From: Candidatus Aerophobota bacterium
GTDB taxonomy: Bacteria > Aerophobota > Aerophobia > Aerophobales > Aerophobaceae
Reading direction: 5' to 3'
Assembly (NCBI GenBank): GCA_030672545.1
Contig: DAOVGF010000047.1
Coordinates: 1 to 17,426, forward strand
DNA: 17,426 nt
The notes beneath the pieces were generated by a model. It worked only from the letters and a program-made list of their open reading frames with translations, did no database searches and was not told the DNA's origin. This document shows positions 1-6,823 of this stretch, piece after piece; the stretch's first letter is position 1, and every line of letters starts with the position of its first letter. The position numbers and the translations under genes were made by a program.

Positions 1-563
1 AGAATCTCCTGACAACGGGCTTCTCCCAGAACAGCCTGGGGAGCCAAAGCGCTATTGGGGTATCTCTCAATTAGTTCCTGATAAATTTCTATAGCCCGAG
101 AAGTTTCTCCCTTCTGTTCGTAGATGGAAGCCAATTTAAACTGAGCCAACGTGAAAAAGTAGTCATCCGGATACCTTTTCATCCATTTTTCAAGAATCTC
201 TTGAGTTGAATCGTAATCTTCCAGCGCGTAGTAACAATTGGCCAAGTAAAATAATACCTGACTGCGGTTTTCGGCCCAGGGATAACTTGACAGGGCTTTC
301 TTCAACTTATTTGTTGCTTCCTTGAATTTTTCAGTTTTCTTCTCCTGGGTCTCAGTTTCAGTATTACTCGCCTCTTGGTATAGGGCCATGGCTAAATCAA
401 AATCTTTTTGAGATACTCTGTTCATCCTGCCCTGAATAAGAATTAAAATAACAACTACGGCCATTATTCCAATAACTATCGGACCATAAAGTTTAAGTTT
501 CCTCAAATTAATTCCCTTTATTACTCTCTCAAACCCACCAACTAAATTTCTAATATACTTCAT
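1..563 (-). CDS. TPR-repeat protein with N-terminal membrane anchor (partial)
   Basis: The first 187 codons are visible; the C-terminus lies beyond the window edge. The ATG at 563-561 overlaps the stop of the upstream gene (TGATG, one shared base) and has GGAGAG about eight bases upstream, so it is translationally coupled to it. Residues about 27-44 form one hydrophobic segment (PIVIGIMAVVVILILI), preceded by a Lys/Arg-rich stretch, suggesting an inner-membrane anchor with the bulk outside the cytoplasm. From about residue 75 the sequence has the tetratricopeptide pattern (KALSSYPWAENRSQVLFYLA, ALEDYDSTQEILEKWMKRYP, GETSRAIEIYQELIERYPNS), like the periplasmic scaffold proteins of the YfgM/BamD/Tol-Pal YbgF type. 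Which of these it is cannot be told. Specific function unknown; identity as an anchored TPR protein is fairly sure. Confidence 0.8.
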   Translation of the reverse strand, partial: MKYIRNLVGGFERVIKGINLRKLKLYGPIVIGIMAVVVILILIQGRMNRVSQKDFDLAMALYQEASNTETETQEKKTEKFKEATNKLKKALSSYPWAENRSQVLFYLANCYYALEDYDSTQEILEKWMKRYPDDYFFTLAQFKLASIYEQKGETSRAIEIYQELIERYPNSALAPQAVLGEARCQEI

Positions 564-1300
564 CAATTTACTCTCCCCACAATCTTTATTTTTCCCCAGG
601 CTCCCAGGTGATTACCCTTGATCACCACTCCTCCCCTAATCCCGGAAATACCTTTCAGAAATCTCAAACTCTCTTTGATTTTCATCTCTTTTTTGACCAA
701 ATTACCCACAGCCGTAGCTACGGCATCAGCCAAAGCTACGGAAGAAGAGAGGATAATCACGGCATCAGCCGTACCTAAACTTTCGGAGTGACCGAAGGTT
801 CCAGCAGAACAGCATATACCCAGAGGGGTATCTTCTGGTTTAACTTCCAAAGCAATCTTTCCCGAAAGAGGTGACTCTCCGGCATAAATGCCTATCCTTC
901 TTGTTTTGCTGGACTGCAGAAAAATATCTCCTCCATTTTCTACTATAACCTGCCGGCAATATCTGCACAAATTCTTACCTACATATTCGGCAATGGCACC
1001 GGCTACGGCTGCCATAGGGCCGACTCCTGCTTTTTGAGCAGCTTGAACCATCTCTTTGACAATAGCGGGCATATCTTCCCTCAGAGAGATAGGCCTGAAG
1101 GACGACTTAAAAATGGGATTTTTAAAAATATATTGCTCGATGTCCTTTCTGCAGGTGATTAAAGCATCTTCTGTTTCCTGAGATAATTTCTTATCAGCCA
1201 GCACTAAAAGATCACTCTCCTTTATGCCTACCTCGAAAGAGCACAAATCTCTGGATTTTATTAAATCCCTGTATATCCTGCGGTTTCTTGAAATAAGCAC
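563..1300 (-). CDS. UPF0280 family protein (ApbE-superfamily-like, unknown function)
   Basis: 245 residues, usual length for UPF0280 (COG2122), a family found mainly in archaea and anaerobic bacteria and related to the ApbE flavin transferase fold. Family features visible are the N-terminal YRD...FEVGIKESDLLVLAD segment, GVGPMAAVAGAIAE at residues 92-105, ENGGDIF at 121-127 and CSAGTFGHSESLGTADA at 164-180. The start is GTG at 1300-1298, preceded by AAGGGAAGG-like purines; an in-frame TAG eight codons upstream leaves no real alternative. It lies 67 bases after the subunit F gene and overlaps the TPR gene by one base, so it is probably in the same transcript. The biochemical activity of UPF0280 proteins is not established, so no reaction is assigned. 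Confidence 0.85.
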   Translation of the reverse strand: MLISRNRRIYRDLIKSRDLCSFEVGIKESDLLVLADKKLSQETEDALITCRKDIEQYIFKNPIFKSSFRPISLREDMPAIVKEMVQAAQKAGVGPMAAVAGAIAEYVGKNLCRYCRQVIVENGGDIFLQSSKTRRIGIYAGESPLSGKIALEVKPEDTPLGICCSAGTFGHSESLGTADAVIILSSSVALADAVATAVGNLVKKEMKIKESLRFLKGISGIRGGVVIKGNHLGAWGKIKIVGRVN

Positions 1301-1367
1301 AGCCTTCCCTTCAGCTAAAACCTACTCGAAATCTTTGGCTTTCTTTACTTAAACAAAAAAGAGAAGT

Positions 1368-1688
1368 CTATTCAGGAAGCTCCATCCCCACCGCTTTTTT
1401 GATCATTCTCTTTAATATGTCTTGGGCCACCCTGGAGACAGTTGTCCGGGGATAGTCGGGAATAATGGTTATAATTGGCAGAGAATTTTTTTCACTAAGT
1501 TTCCCAATTAAATTAAGATATCTTCCAGCTATCGATTCAGCCACGAAGAGAACTCCATAATCTCCTCTGAAAGAGTTCTTGAGAATCCTAGCCTCCTCAG
1601 CCTGACTACTGGGAATTATTGCTTCCACTCCTATCCCCCGAAAGGGTAAAGAGGTTTCTTTCTCAGCAATTATTAGTACCTTAAGCAT
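1368..1688 (-). CDS. atpF: V/A-type ATP synthase subunit F
   Basis: 106 residues, the normal size of the small central-stalk subunit F of V/A-type rotary ATPases. The fold pattern is clear: an N-terminal beta strand (MLKVLIIAEKE), a switch-like segment after FRGIGVEAI, the DYGVLFVAESIA strand-helix in the middle, PIITIIPD, and the C-terminal helix RMIKKAVGMEL that inserts into the stalk. The ATG has GAGGT about eight bases upstream. It follows subunit C in the same direction, as in the canonical C-F gene order, but the two are separated by about 300 bases holding an opposite-strand ORF and a palindromic repeat, and the catalytic subunits A and B do not follow. It may couple ATP hydrolysis or synthesis to ion transport only together with subunits encoded elsewhere. 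Confidence 0.85.
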   Translation of the reverse strand: MLKVLIIAEKETSLPFRGIGVEAIIPSSQAEEARILKNSFRGDYGVLFVAESIAGRYLNLIGKLSEKNSLPIITIIPDYPRTTVSRVAQDILKRMIKKAVGMELPE

Positions 1689-1726
1689 TTCAGCTACCTC
1701 TTTTGAGCCTTCTATTCACCACCACA

Positions 1727-1747
1727 GGCGACTGAAGTCGCCCCTAC
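1727..1747 (-). repeat. REP-like palindrome (GTAG-G-hairpin), copy 1
   Basis: Read on the minus strand: GTAG at 1747-1744, one G, then a perfect 7-bp stem GGCGACT / AGTCGCC with a TC loop (1742-1727). It belongs to the same family as the elements near 6.4, 6.7 and 17.2-17.4 kb and shares about 21 of 23 bases with the copy at 6724-6744. It sits in the gap between ATPase subunits C and F. Confidence 0.8.
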
Positions 1748-1795
1748 CCACTTTCTTGACTTTTTTCTCTTATCAGCTATCTTATTTTTCCCAAG

Positions 1796-1966
1796 ATGCA
1801 AAAAAGTAAACTCAGAAATATCTGGCGAAAGTTAACGGTGGCTATTAATAACTTATCTGGTGGTCATGCTTATCTTTGTGACTCTTGCCAGTATGACTAT
1901 CGTAGCTGTCGCCATCCTGAGTACCCCAATGCCAGGAAATGTAAAGACTATAAAAGTCGCTATTAG
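1796..1966 (+). CDS. Small cysteine-rich protein, putative zinc-binding, unknown
   Basis: A 56-codon ORF running opposite to its neighbours, from ATG at 1796 to TAG at 1964-1966. The N-terminal half is basic and amphipathic (KLRNIWRKL); the C-terminal half holds four cysteines, C28, C31, C38 and C49, spaced CX2C-X6-C-X10-C with aromatic residues between them (YLCDSCQYDYRSC, then PEYPNARKCKDYKSRY). This composition is not that of random intergenic DNA and suggests a small metal-binding knuckle. An in-frame TGA at 1757-1759 limits the start. No good Shine-Dalgarno is visible upstream, which weakens the call. I do not recognise a named family. It could be a genuine small gene inserted between subunits C and F, or a remnant. 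Confidence 0.55.
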   Translation: MQKSKLRNIWRKLTVAINNLSGGHAYLCDSCQYDYRSCRHPEYPNARKCKDYKSRY

Positions 1967-1986
1967 CCAGGAAAATTTCCCTTACC

Positions 1987-3042
1987 TTAAGAATATCTCT
2001 TTTTACCAAAGATAACTCTAAGTTTTCTTATTTCTTGCCACTTTAAAAAAATATAATTGATCAAAGGTTCTCTTCCAAAAGTTATATAAAATCCCTGTCT
2101 GGTAAATTTTAAGATTTCCTCCTCAAAAAACCTGTCTAAAATAGCTAAAGAACCGGATTTTTCCCACTCCTCCAGGGACTCTCTCAAAGCAGACTCCCAG
2201 GAAGTATATTTTAGCTCTTCTACCAGAGCAGTTTCCGGCTGAGAAAACAGACCCAAAAGAAGATCCGTTCTTAACGATCCTCCCGGAACCAAGAATGTTT
2301 CCAAAAGGGAAATGTTATTGCCCCTTGGCCAGAACTTAAGGCGGAGAAATGTACGCAGATTAAACTGGTCAATCAACCGGACAATCAGTTCCTCCAGAAA
2401 ACAGTCTTTATATTGAGTCAGTTTCTGAGAAAACAACCTGAAAAACCTCTGATTCAGAAAATTGTCAATTTCCCGGGGGTGAGGATGTTGCTCGATCAGG
2501 GGGAAGATCTCTGACAAAAGAGAAGAAAAATCAGGGGGAAGATTAGAAAAATCCTGTCTATTCATAGCCTCCTTAAGTTGAGTCAAATCTAGGTTACCCA
2601 ATGAGAAAGCAGATTTATCTAAAGCCATAACCCCTGGGTGGTTCGGCCGAAATCGAAGTCTTAACAACACCTTAAGATTATGAAAATCGTATTTAGTCCA
2701 AAAAGCTCTCACCAACTTTGGTTCAGGAACAAAACTGCAAAGTTCCTGGTATATCAGGTGAAGATGCTTTTCCAAACCCCTTTGAAATTGGCAAGTTAAA
2801 TTGATATCTTTCATTGCCTCAGCATAGGAGGGATTTTTTTTCAGAAACTCCAGAATTTCTTGACTTTCCGATATCTCCTTAAAACGGGTAAAATCTGTCT
2901 CCTGAAGAAGATTTTTTTCCATCCCCCTAATTCGACCCGTGGTGTAAACATACTGACTCATTCCACCGGTGATATTAAGATATTCCGGTATTAATCTTCT
3001 CTGCGAGTTATCAGACTTTCTGGAAAGATGGAGATTTAACAT
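1987..3042 (-). CDS. atpC: V/A-type ATP synthase subunit C
   Basis: 351 residues, the size expected for the subunit (C, equivalent to eukaryotic d) that joins the central stalk to the membrane rotor. Family marks are the N-terminal YVYTTGRIRGMEKNLL motif at about residues 31-46, the FHNLKVLLRLR helix near the middle, its repeat FNLRTFLRLKFWPRG, and the C-terminal PLINYIFLKWQEIRKLRVIFGKK helix. Two starts are possible: ATG at 3042, with a good AAGGGA upstream but a 32-base overlap with the glycosyltransferase gene, or ATG at 2961 (residue 28), which matches where homologues usually begin but has GGTGGA directly abutting it. I list the longer form. No subunit E precedes it, so it is not in a standard ATPase operon. 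Confidence 0.85.
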   Translation of the reverse strand: MLNLHLSRKSDNSQRRLIPEYLNITGGMSQYVYTTGRIRGMEKNLLQETDFTRFKEISESQEILEFLKKNPSYAEAMKDINLTCQFQRGLEKHLHLIYQELCSFVPEPKLVRAFWTKYDFHNLKVLLRLRFRPNHPGVMALDKSAFSLGNLDLTQLKEAMNRQDFSNLPPDFSSLLSEIFPLIEQHPHPREIDNFLNQRFFRLFSQKLTQYKDCFLEELIVRLIDQFNLRTFLRLKFWPRGNNISLLETFLVPGGSLRTDLLLGLFSQPETALVEELKYTSWESALRESLEEWEKSGSLAILDRFFEEEILKFTRQGFYITFGREPLINYIFLKWQEIRKLRVIFGKKRYS

Positions 3043-4168
3043 TTATTCCCTTCTTTTTCAGGTTCATTATCACCTGGCGAGTGATTTCCCAAGAAGCATG
3101 GGGACGAGCTAATTCTCTTACTTTCTTTTTCCAATCTTCCCAATCGAAAGATCCATCGGAGAGTCTGGCCACTAAACGGGCAATCTCCCGTCCTTCTCTT
3201 AAGTCAAAGGCTACCCCCCTCTCCAGAAGTAGTTCACGGTTTCTCCTTTCCTGACCGGCCAGCGAATCCACAATTCCCATAGGTACAGCTTTACTAAGAG
3301 CTTCCGCAGTGGTAAGTCCACCCGGCTTACTTATCAGGAGATTAGAGACCCCCATAAGCTCATCAATTTCGTTGACAAATCCCCAAATCCTCAAGGGAAA
3401 ATTAATCCTACTCTGAAGTTGTTCTAACTTTCTCTTTAGCTGACGATTTATTCCCGTGACCACCAGAAGTTGGAGTGAGAGATTCATATCACTCAAAGTA
3501 TAAACAATTTTCTCAATGGGACCTAATCCCAAGGCTCCTCCCATCAAGAGAATGGTGAACAAATCCGGATCTAATCCCCACTCTCTTCTCAATTTTTTTT
3601 GGTTCTCCTGACGGCCAAATCCAAAGGAAACAGGAATACCGGTAGACTTTATTTGATTATCCTTAGCTCCCTGTTTGATTAATTTGGCCCTCATGCCTTC
3701 ATGGGGTATCAAGTAAAGATTAACAGCGGGGTAATACCAGTATGGATGAAGACTAAAATCAGTAGGAACAGCTGTCAGCAAAAAATTCATTTTCTTTTGC
3801 CGTTTTATCAAAGAGCAAAGAGCGCAGGCAATATTGTGAGTACATATTACCGCCTGAGGCTGGTAAGGATAAATAACTTCTCGATAAAGACGATGATAGT
3901 TCAATTGATATAAGAGATTCCGAATTCCGTAAGTAAGCCAATAAACAGTCTGGCTGTCCCAAATTAAGTCCCACAACCAGGGAGTCAACTTAATAATCGC
4001 ATAGTAAAAACTGTCCAGCAAACATCGAATAAAAGAATTACCGTGCTGAAATAGGTTTTCCTGACGCACCTCTACCTCAGGATAAAACTTATGGAAAGCT
4101 TCCGCGATAGCTTCCGCTGCTCGGCGATGCCCCGACACCGCCGAGACATACAAAAGAAGAATTCTCAT
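3011..4168 (-). CDS. GT28-family glycosyltransferase, MGDG-synthase / processive diacylglycerol glucosyltransferase type
   Basis: 385 residues with the two-domain GT-B layout. The N-terminal MGDG-synthase domain begins with the glycine-histidine loop YVSAVSGHRRAAEA at residues 8-20 and contains VPTDFSLHPYWYYP at 134-147, a membrane-lipid acceptor region in this family. The C-terminal GT28 domain has the sugar-nucleotide loop GGALGLG at 210-216 and SKPGGLTTAEAL at 280-291. Relatives transfer glucose or galactose from UDP-sugar to diacylglycerol on the inner face of the cytoplasmic membrane. The sugar and acceptor cannot be read from sequence alone. It begins 24 bases after the acyltransferase gene and overlaps the subunit C gene, consistent with a membrane-lipid module. 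Family assignment is sure; exact product is inferred. Confidence 0.82.
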   Translation of the reverse strand: MRILLLYVSAVSGHRRAAEAIAEAFHKFYPEVEVRQENLFQHGNSFIRCLLDSFYYAIIKLTPWLWDLIWDSQTVYWLTYGIRNLLYQLNYHRLYREVIYPYQPQAVICTHNIACALCSLIKRQKKMNFLLTAVPTDFSLHPYWYYPAVNLYLIPHEGMRAKLIKQGAKDNQIKSTGIPVSFGFGRQENQKKLRREWGLDPDLFTILLMGGALGLGPIEKIVYTLSDMNLSLQLLVVTGINRQLKRKLEQLQSRINFPLRIWGFVNEIDELMGVSNLLISKPGGLTTAEALSKAVPMGIVDSLAGQERRNRELLLERGVAFDLREGREIARLVARLSDGSFDWEDWKKKVRELARPHASWEITRQVIMNLKKKGINVKSPSFQKV

Positions 4169-4192
4169 TTTATCACCGGCCTTCCCCCTTTA

Positions 4193-5083
4193 CTATCTCT
4201 GTATCCTTTTTTGCTGTAGTAACAACCAATGGTCAGGATAATAACTCAAATATTTTTGGAGAATCCGCCCAAATTCCCCAGCAGCCATTCTGATATCTTT
4301 CTCTTTCTCACCACTTTTCCGAACCAAAATAGGAGGTTCCACTATTATCTTTTGCCGACCAGTTTTTCTCTCCCGAATCATAAAAGCCGGCGATATGAAA
4401 GTATCCATTTCAAAAGCAATTCTAAAGGGACCTCGGGATAGACAAACTTTGCTACCAAATAAATTCACTTCCATCCCATTCTTTGATTCCTCGTCTACTA
4501 ATATAGCCACTACTTCGTTTTTCTTAAGGGCCTTCAAAGCCTTTTTTAACCGCTTGAGAGAAATCACCTGAACCTGGTGTTTGCTTCTTAGTTTTTCAAA
4601 AAGACAGTTAGTCCGGGAATTCACATGGTCTCTTACCAGAAAATTCAACTTATACCCGGCCTGGGCCAGAGTTATCCCTCCCCATTCCCAATTACCAAAA
4701 TGGGCCGACAAGATAATCGTTCCTTTTCCCCGAGCCAGAGCAGCATCCAGATTTTCCACTCCCATGGGAGTAACCAGACGAAAAAATTCACTCTCCTTTA
4801 ATCTATCTAACCAGAGAAACTCTCTCAAGTAGCGCCCAAAATTACGGAAAACCTCCCGGGCCATTCTTTTAACCTGGGGATGATTTTTCTCTTTCCTTAG
4901 AACCAAAGAGACATTATGAAGAACGGCTATTTTGTACTTTCTGTATTTTCCCAGAGGAAAGAAAAAACAGAAAAAAGCCAGTCCATCGGTCAACCAGTAA
5001 GCCAAAGAAGAAGGAAGATAGCAAGCCAGAAACTGACCAATCCGGTAAAGAAAAAAAAGGAGCAACTCAGGCTTCCTTTTCAA
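4193..5083 (-). CDS. LpxL/HtrB-family lipid acyltransferase
   Basis: 296 residues, typical for lysophospholipid/lipid A acyltransferases of the LpxL-HtrB family, which use acyl-ACP or acyl-CoA at the cytoplasmic face of the inner membrane. The catalytic HX4E motif is intact in SAHFGNWEWGG, with His128 and Glu133; an N-terminal hydrophobic stretch (FFLYRIGQFLACYLP and LAFFCFFFPLG) anchors the protein. The later segments VAILVDEESKNGMEVNLFG and LSRGPFRIAFEMDTFISPAF match the substrate-binding half of the family. The gene overlaps the MFS gene by 17 bases and is followed after 24 bases by the glycosyltransferase. It could acylate lipid A, a glycolipid made by its neighbour, or a lysophospholipid; no lpx genes are in view to decide. 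Family sure, substrate unknown. Confidence 0.83.
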   Translation of the reverse strand: MKRKPELLLFFLYRIGQFLACYLPSSLAYWLTDGLAFFCFFFPLGKYRKYKIAVLHNVSLVLRKEKNHPQVKRMAREVFRNFGRYLREFLWLDRLKESEFFRLVTPMGVENLDAALARGKGTIILSAHFGNWEWGGITLAQAGYKLNFLVRDHVNSRTNCLFEKLRSKHQVQVISLKRLKKALKALKKNEVVAILVDEESKNGMEVNLFGSKVCLSRGPFRIAFEMDTFISPAFMIRERKTGRQKIIVEPPILVRKSGEKEKDIRMAAGEFGRILQKYLSYYPDHWLLLQQKRIQR

Positions 5084-6314
5084 AAAGGCGAAGCATCAGA
5101 ACTCCACCCGAATAAAGCGTTAAAACCAGACCTATTCCCCAGAAGATGTTCTTAAAAAGAAAGTGCTTTCCCAACTCCCCGGCTAACCATCCAAAAAAAA
5201 CGAAAGACCCCGTCACCATCAAGTCACCGGCTGCCAGAACTCTTCCTCGTATTCGATCCGGAGTAACTTCCTGAGCTAAGGTATAAGCAGCAATCAGGAT
5301 AGCTGCCCCCACTAACCCAATTATCCCTACCCCCAGACTGAGCCAAAAAAGAGAGTAATTCCCTCCCAGAATCAAGACGCAAAGACCAATAATTAAACCA
5401 CCTCCCAGGATAACTTTATCCTTTTTCAGATGAATACCCCATTCTCCATAAATTAGGGACCCTGCTATCATCCCTACTCCAAGAACTGAGGCCAAAATTC
5501 CCAGGCCCGGCGTTCCTAACCCCAGAGATTTGGTAACCATAACAGTCAGAAGCACATAACCCATTCCGCTGGCTCCCATGAGAACAAACAGACTGCGGAC
5601 CAGAAATCTGACCTCTTTTTTTCCAATAATAAACTTGAACCCTTCCGCCAAATCTTTTCTTAGTTTACTCAAGACAGAAAAATGCTGGTGCTGGAATGTA
5701 CTTTCCCTGATTTTAATGGTAGATACAGCAACGGCGGAGGCCAAAAAACTAAAGGAATCCAGGTAAAAACTGCATTTAATTCCCATTCGGGCCACTATGA
5801 TTCCTCCGGCGACTACTCCACCAATCAAGGCCAGCATGCGCGTGATGTTAGAGAGAGAATTAGCCGAAAGTAACTGGCCCTCACGAACTAAGTTGGGGAT
5901 GAGAGCTGACTTCGCCGGTGTAAAAAAACAGGTCGCCGTAAATATCAGGAAAACCGCCCCATAGAGGAAATAAAGGTTCCCCGACGGCACAATTATTAGG
6001 GGAATGAGAAGAACTAATCCGGCCCTGATGAGATCAGTAGCAATAAGCACATGCCGGCGAGAAAATCTATCTACGCAGACGCCCGCTACCGGCATAAAAA
6101 TGAGAACCGGAAGAGTAGAAAAAAAAATAATGTCCCTCATCAAGGAAACTGATTGAGAGACGGAAAATTCAGCAGTCATCCGAAGATATAGTCCCACCAA
6201 ACCCATTTGAGCCAGACGATCTCCAAATTCTGAGATAGTCTGTCCGATCCAAAGAGCAAAAAAATCCCTATTTTTTAAAACCCCTACAATATTTCCCCTG
6301 GCCAACTTTATCAT
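5067..6314 (-). CDS. Major facilitator superfamily transporter
   Basis: 415 residues, almost entirely hydrophobic helices compatible with 12 membrane spans, in the MFS_3 / EntS-like group. Visible marks are the opening FFALWIGQTISEFGDRL, the loop-2 motif GVCVDRFSRRHVL (G-x-x-x-D-R-x-x-R-R), FFTPAKSALIPNLV in helix 4-5, and VTPDRIRGRVLAAGDL before the last helices, a typical second-half loop. A sigma-70-type promoter lies immediately upstream. The gene overlaps the acyltransferase gene, an arrangement that recalls the lysophospholipid flippase-acyltransferase pair LplT-Aas, although sequence alone does not prove lipid transport. The ATG at 6314 has no Shine-Dalgarno; an internal in-frame TTG (codon 4) is a possible alternative. 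Substrate unknown. Confidence 0.82.
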   Translation of the reverse strand: MIKLARGNIVGVLKNRDFFALWIGQTISEFGDRLAQMGLVGLYLRMTAEFSVSQSVSLMRDIIFFSTLPVLIFMPVAGVCVDRFSRRHVLIATDLIRAGLVLLIPLIIVPSGNLYFLYGAVFLIFTATCFFTPAKSALIPNLVREGQLLSANSLSNITRMLALIGGVVAGGIIVARMGIKCSFYLDSFSFLASAVAVSTIKIRESTFQHQHFSVLSKLRKDLAEGFKFIIGKKEVRFLVRSLFVLMGASGMGYVLLTVMVTKSLGLGTPGLGILASVLGVGMIAGSLIYGEWGIHLKKDKVILGGGLIIGLCVLILGGNYSLFWLSLGVGIIGLVGAAILIAAYTLAQEVTPDRIRGRVLAAGDLMVTGSFVFFGWLAGELGKHFLFKNIFWGIGLVLTLYSGGVLMLRLFEKEA

Positions 6315-6329
6315 AGTATATTTTTCTAC

Positions 6330-6358
6330 ACAATATCAAATGGTTATCTTGCTGTCAA
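6330..6358 (-). promoter_or_regulatory. Sigma-70-type promoter for the leftward MFS operon
   Basis: On the minus strand a perfect -35 TTGACA (6358-6353) is followed after exactly 17 bases by TATTGT (6335-6330). Transcription would begin near 6323, leaving only about 8-9 untranslated bases before the MFS ATG, so the mRNA would be nearly leaderless. Position and spacing make it convincing; not experimentally shown. Confidence 0.6.
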
Positions 6359-6404
6359 GAAAACGAGAGGTTAAAAACCTGCGACCACCAACTGTGGAGA
6401 GCGG

Positions 6405-6460
6405 GGTAGCCGCAGCTTTCAAGCTGCGCAAATAAACGCAGGCTAAAGCCTGCGGCTACC
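6405..6460. repeat. Paired inverted REP-like elements (BIME-like), copies 2 and 3
   Basis: Two GTAG-headed palindromes face each other. The plus-strand copy has GTAG at 6406-6409, C, then CGCAGCTT-TC-AAGCTGCG (6411-6428). The minus-strand copy has GTAG at 6459-6456, C, then an 8-bp stem CGCAGGCT/AGCCTGCG with a TT loop (6454-6437). The outer 11 bases on each side (6405-6415 and 6450-6460) are perfect inverted repeats, so the whole unit can also fold as one large hairpin carrying two inner ones. Bases 6431-6460 are identical to 17300-17329. Confidence 0.85.
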
Positions 6461-6537
6461 GGATCATAGACAGAGAAGTCAAAACCTGTGACCATCATTC
6501 TTTTCCTGCAGAAGCTGGGTCTCAAGAAAAAATCTGA

Positions 6538-6566
6538 TTGACAAGATCGATACTCTATTATATTTT
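6538..6566 (+). promoter_or_regulatory. Candidate promoter upstream of thi4
   Basis: TTGACA at 6538-6543 is followed after 17 bases by TATTTT (6561-6566); overlapping TATATT (6559-6564) gives a 15-base spacer. Either would transcribe a leader of about 250 bases ahead of thi4 that contains the hairpins at 6691-6706 and 6748-6785. The -35 is perfect, the -10 is mediocre, and no second promoter nearer to the gene is clear. Confidence 0.35.
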
Positions 6567-6723
6567 TCACTCTAAAATGAAGGAAAACCAGGGAATTTGC
6601 TTTATCCTTAAAAAGGATTATAATTTCTTCTCCAGGAACCATCGGTTACCTTTGTGAAATATAAACTACTACGGTGATGAAATAACGATTTTCTCCGTCG
6701 GGAGAATGAGGTTTTCTCCGTGG

Positions 6724-6744
6724 GTGGGGGCGAGTTCAGTCGCC
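6724..6744 (+). repeat. Degenerate REP-like palindrome, copy 4
   Basis: Same plan as the copy at 1727-1747 but decayed: the head reads GTGG instead of GTAG (6724-6727), and the stem GGCGAGT/AGTCGCC (6729-6744, TC loop) has one G-G mismatch. It lies in the thi4 leader about 80 bases before the start codon, so it would be transcribed if the upstream promoter is used. Confidence 0.65.
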
Positions 6745-6823
6745 CTGAGATAATTTGCAATTCCCTACATCTCAAGAAATTATCTGGGATACAAGAAAAA
6801 ATATGCAGTAACAGGAGAAATAA

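Larger units (their letters stand above)
6315..6823. other. Divergent intergenic region, non-coding
   Basis: About 510 bases between the MFS gene and thi4. It holds the leftward promoter (6330-6358), a paired palindromic repeat (6405-6460), two near-identical 14-base direct repeats flanking that pair at 6374-6387 and 6481-6494 (one mismatch), a candidate rightward promoter near 6538-6566, a small hairpin TTCTCC-GTCG-GGAGAA (6691-6706), a decayed palindrome (6724-6744) and an AGATAATTT/AAATTATCT inverted repeat (6748-6756 with 6777-6785). The long open frame on the minus strand at 6355-6642 has no family features and includes the repeat, so I regard the region as non-coding. Confidence 0.7.

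Noticed and set aside
6355..6642. 95-codon open frame on the minus strand in the intergenic region
   Set aside because: It reads through the inverted REP pair, has no recognisable domain, and overlaps the MFS promoter; random open frame.
6720..6800. Possible TPP riboswitch before thi4, suggested by GGGG...CTGAGA
   Set aside because: CTGAGA comes from the end of the palindrome; the required GAACCTGAT...GGATAATGCCAGCGTAGGGA-like part is absent.
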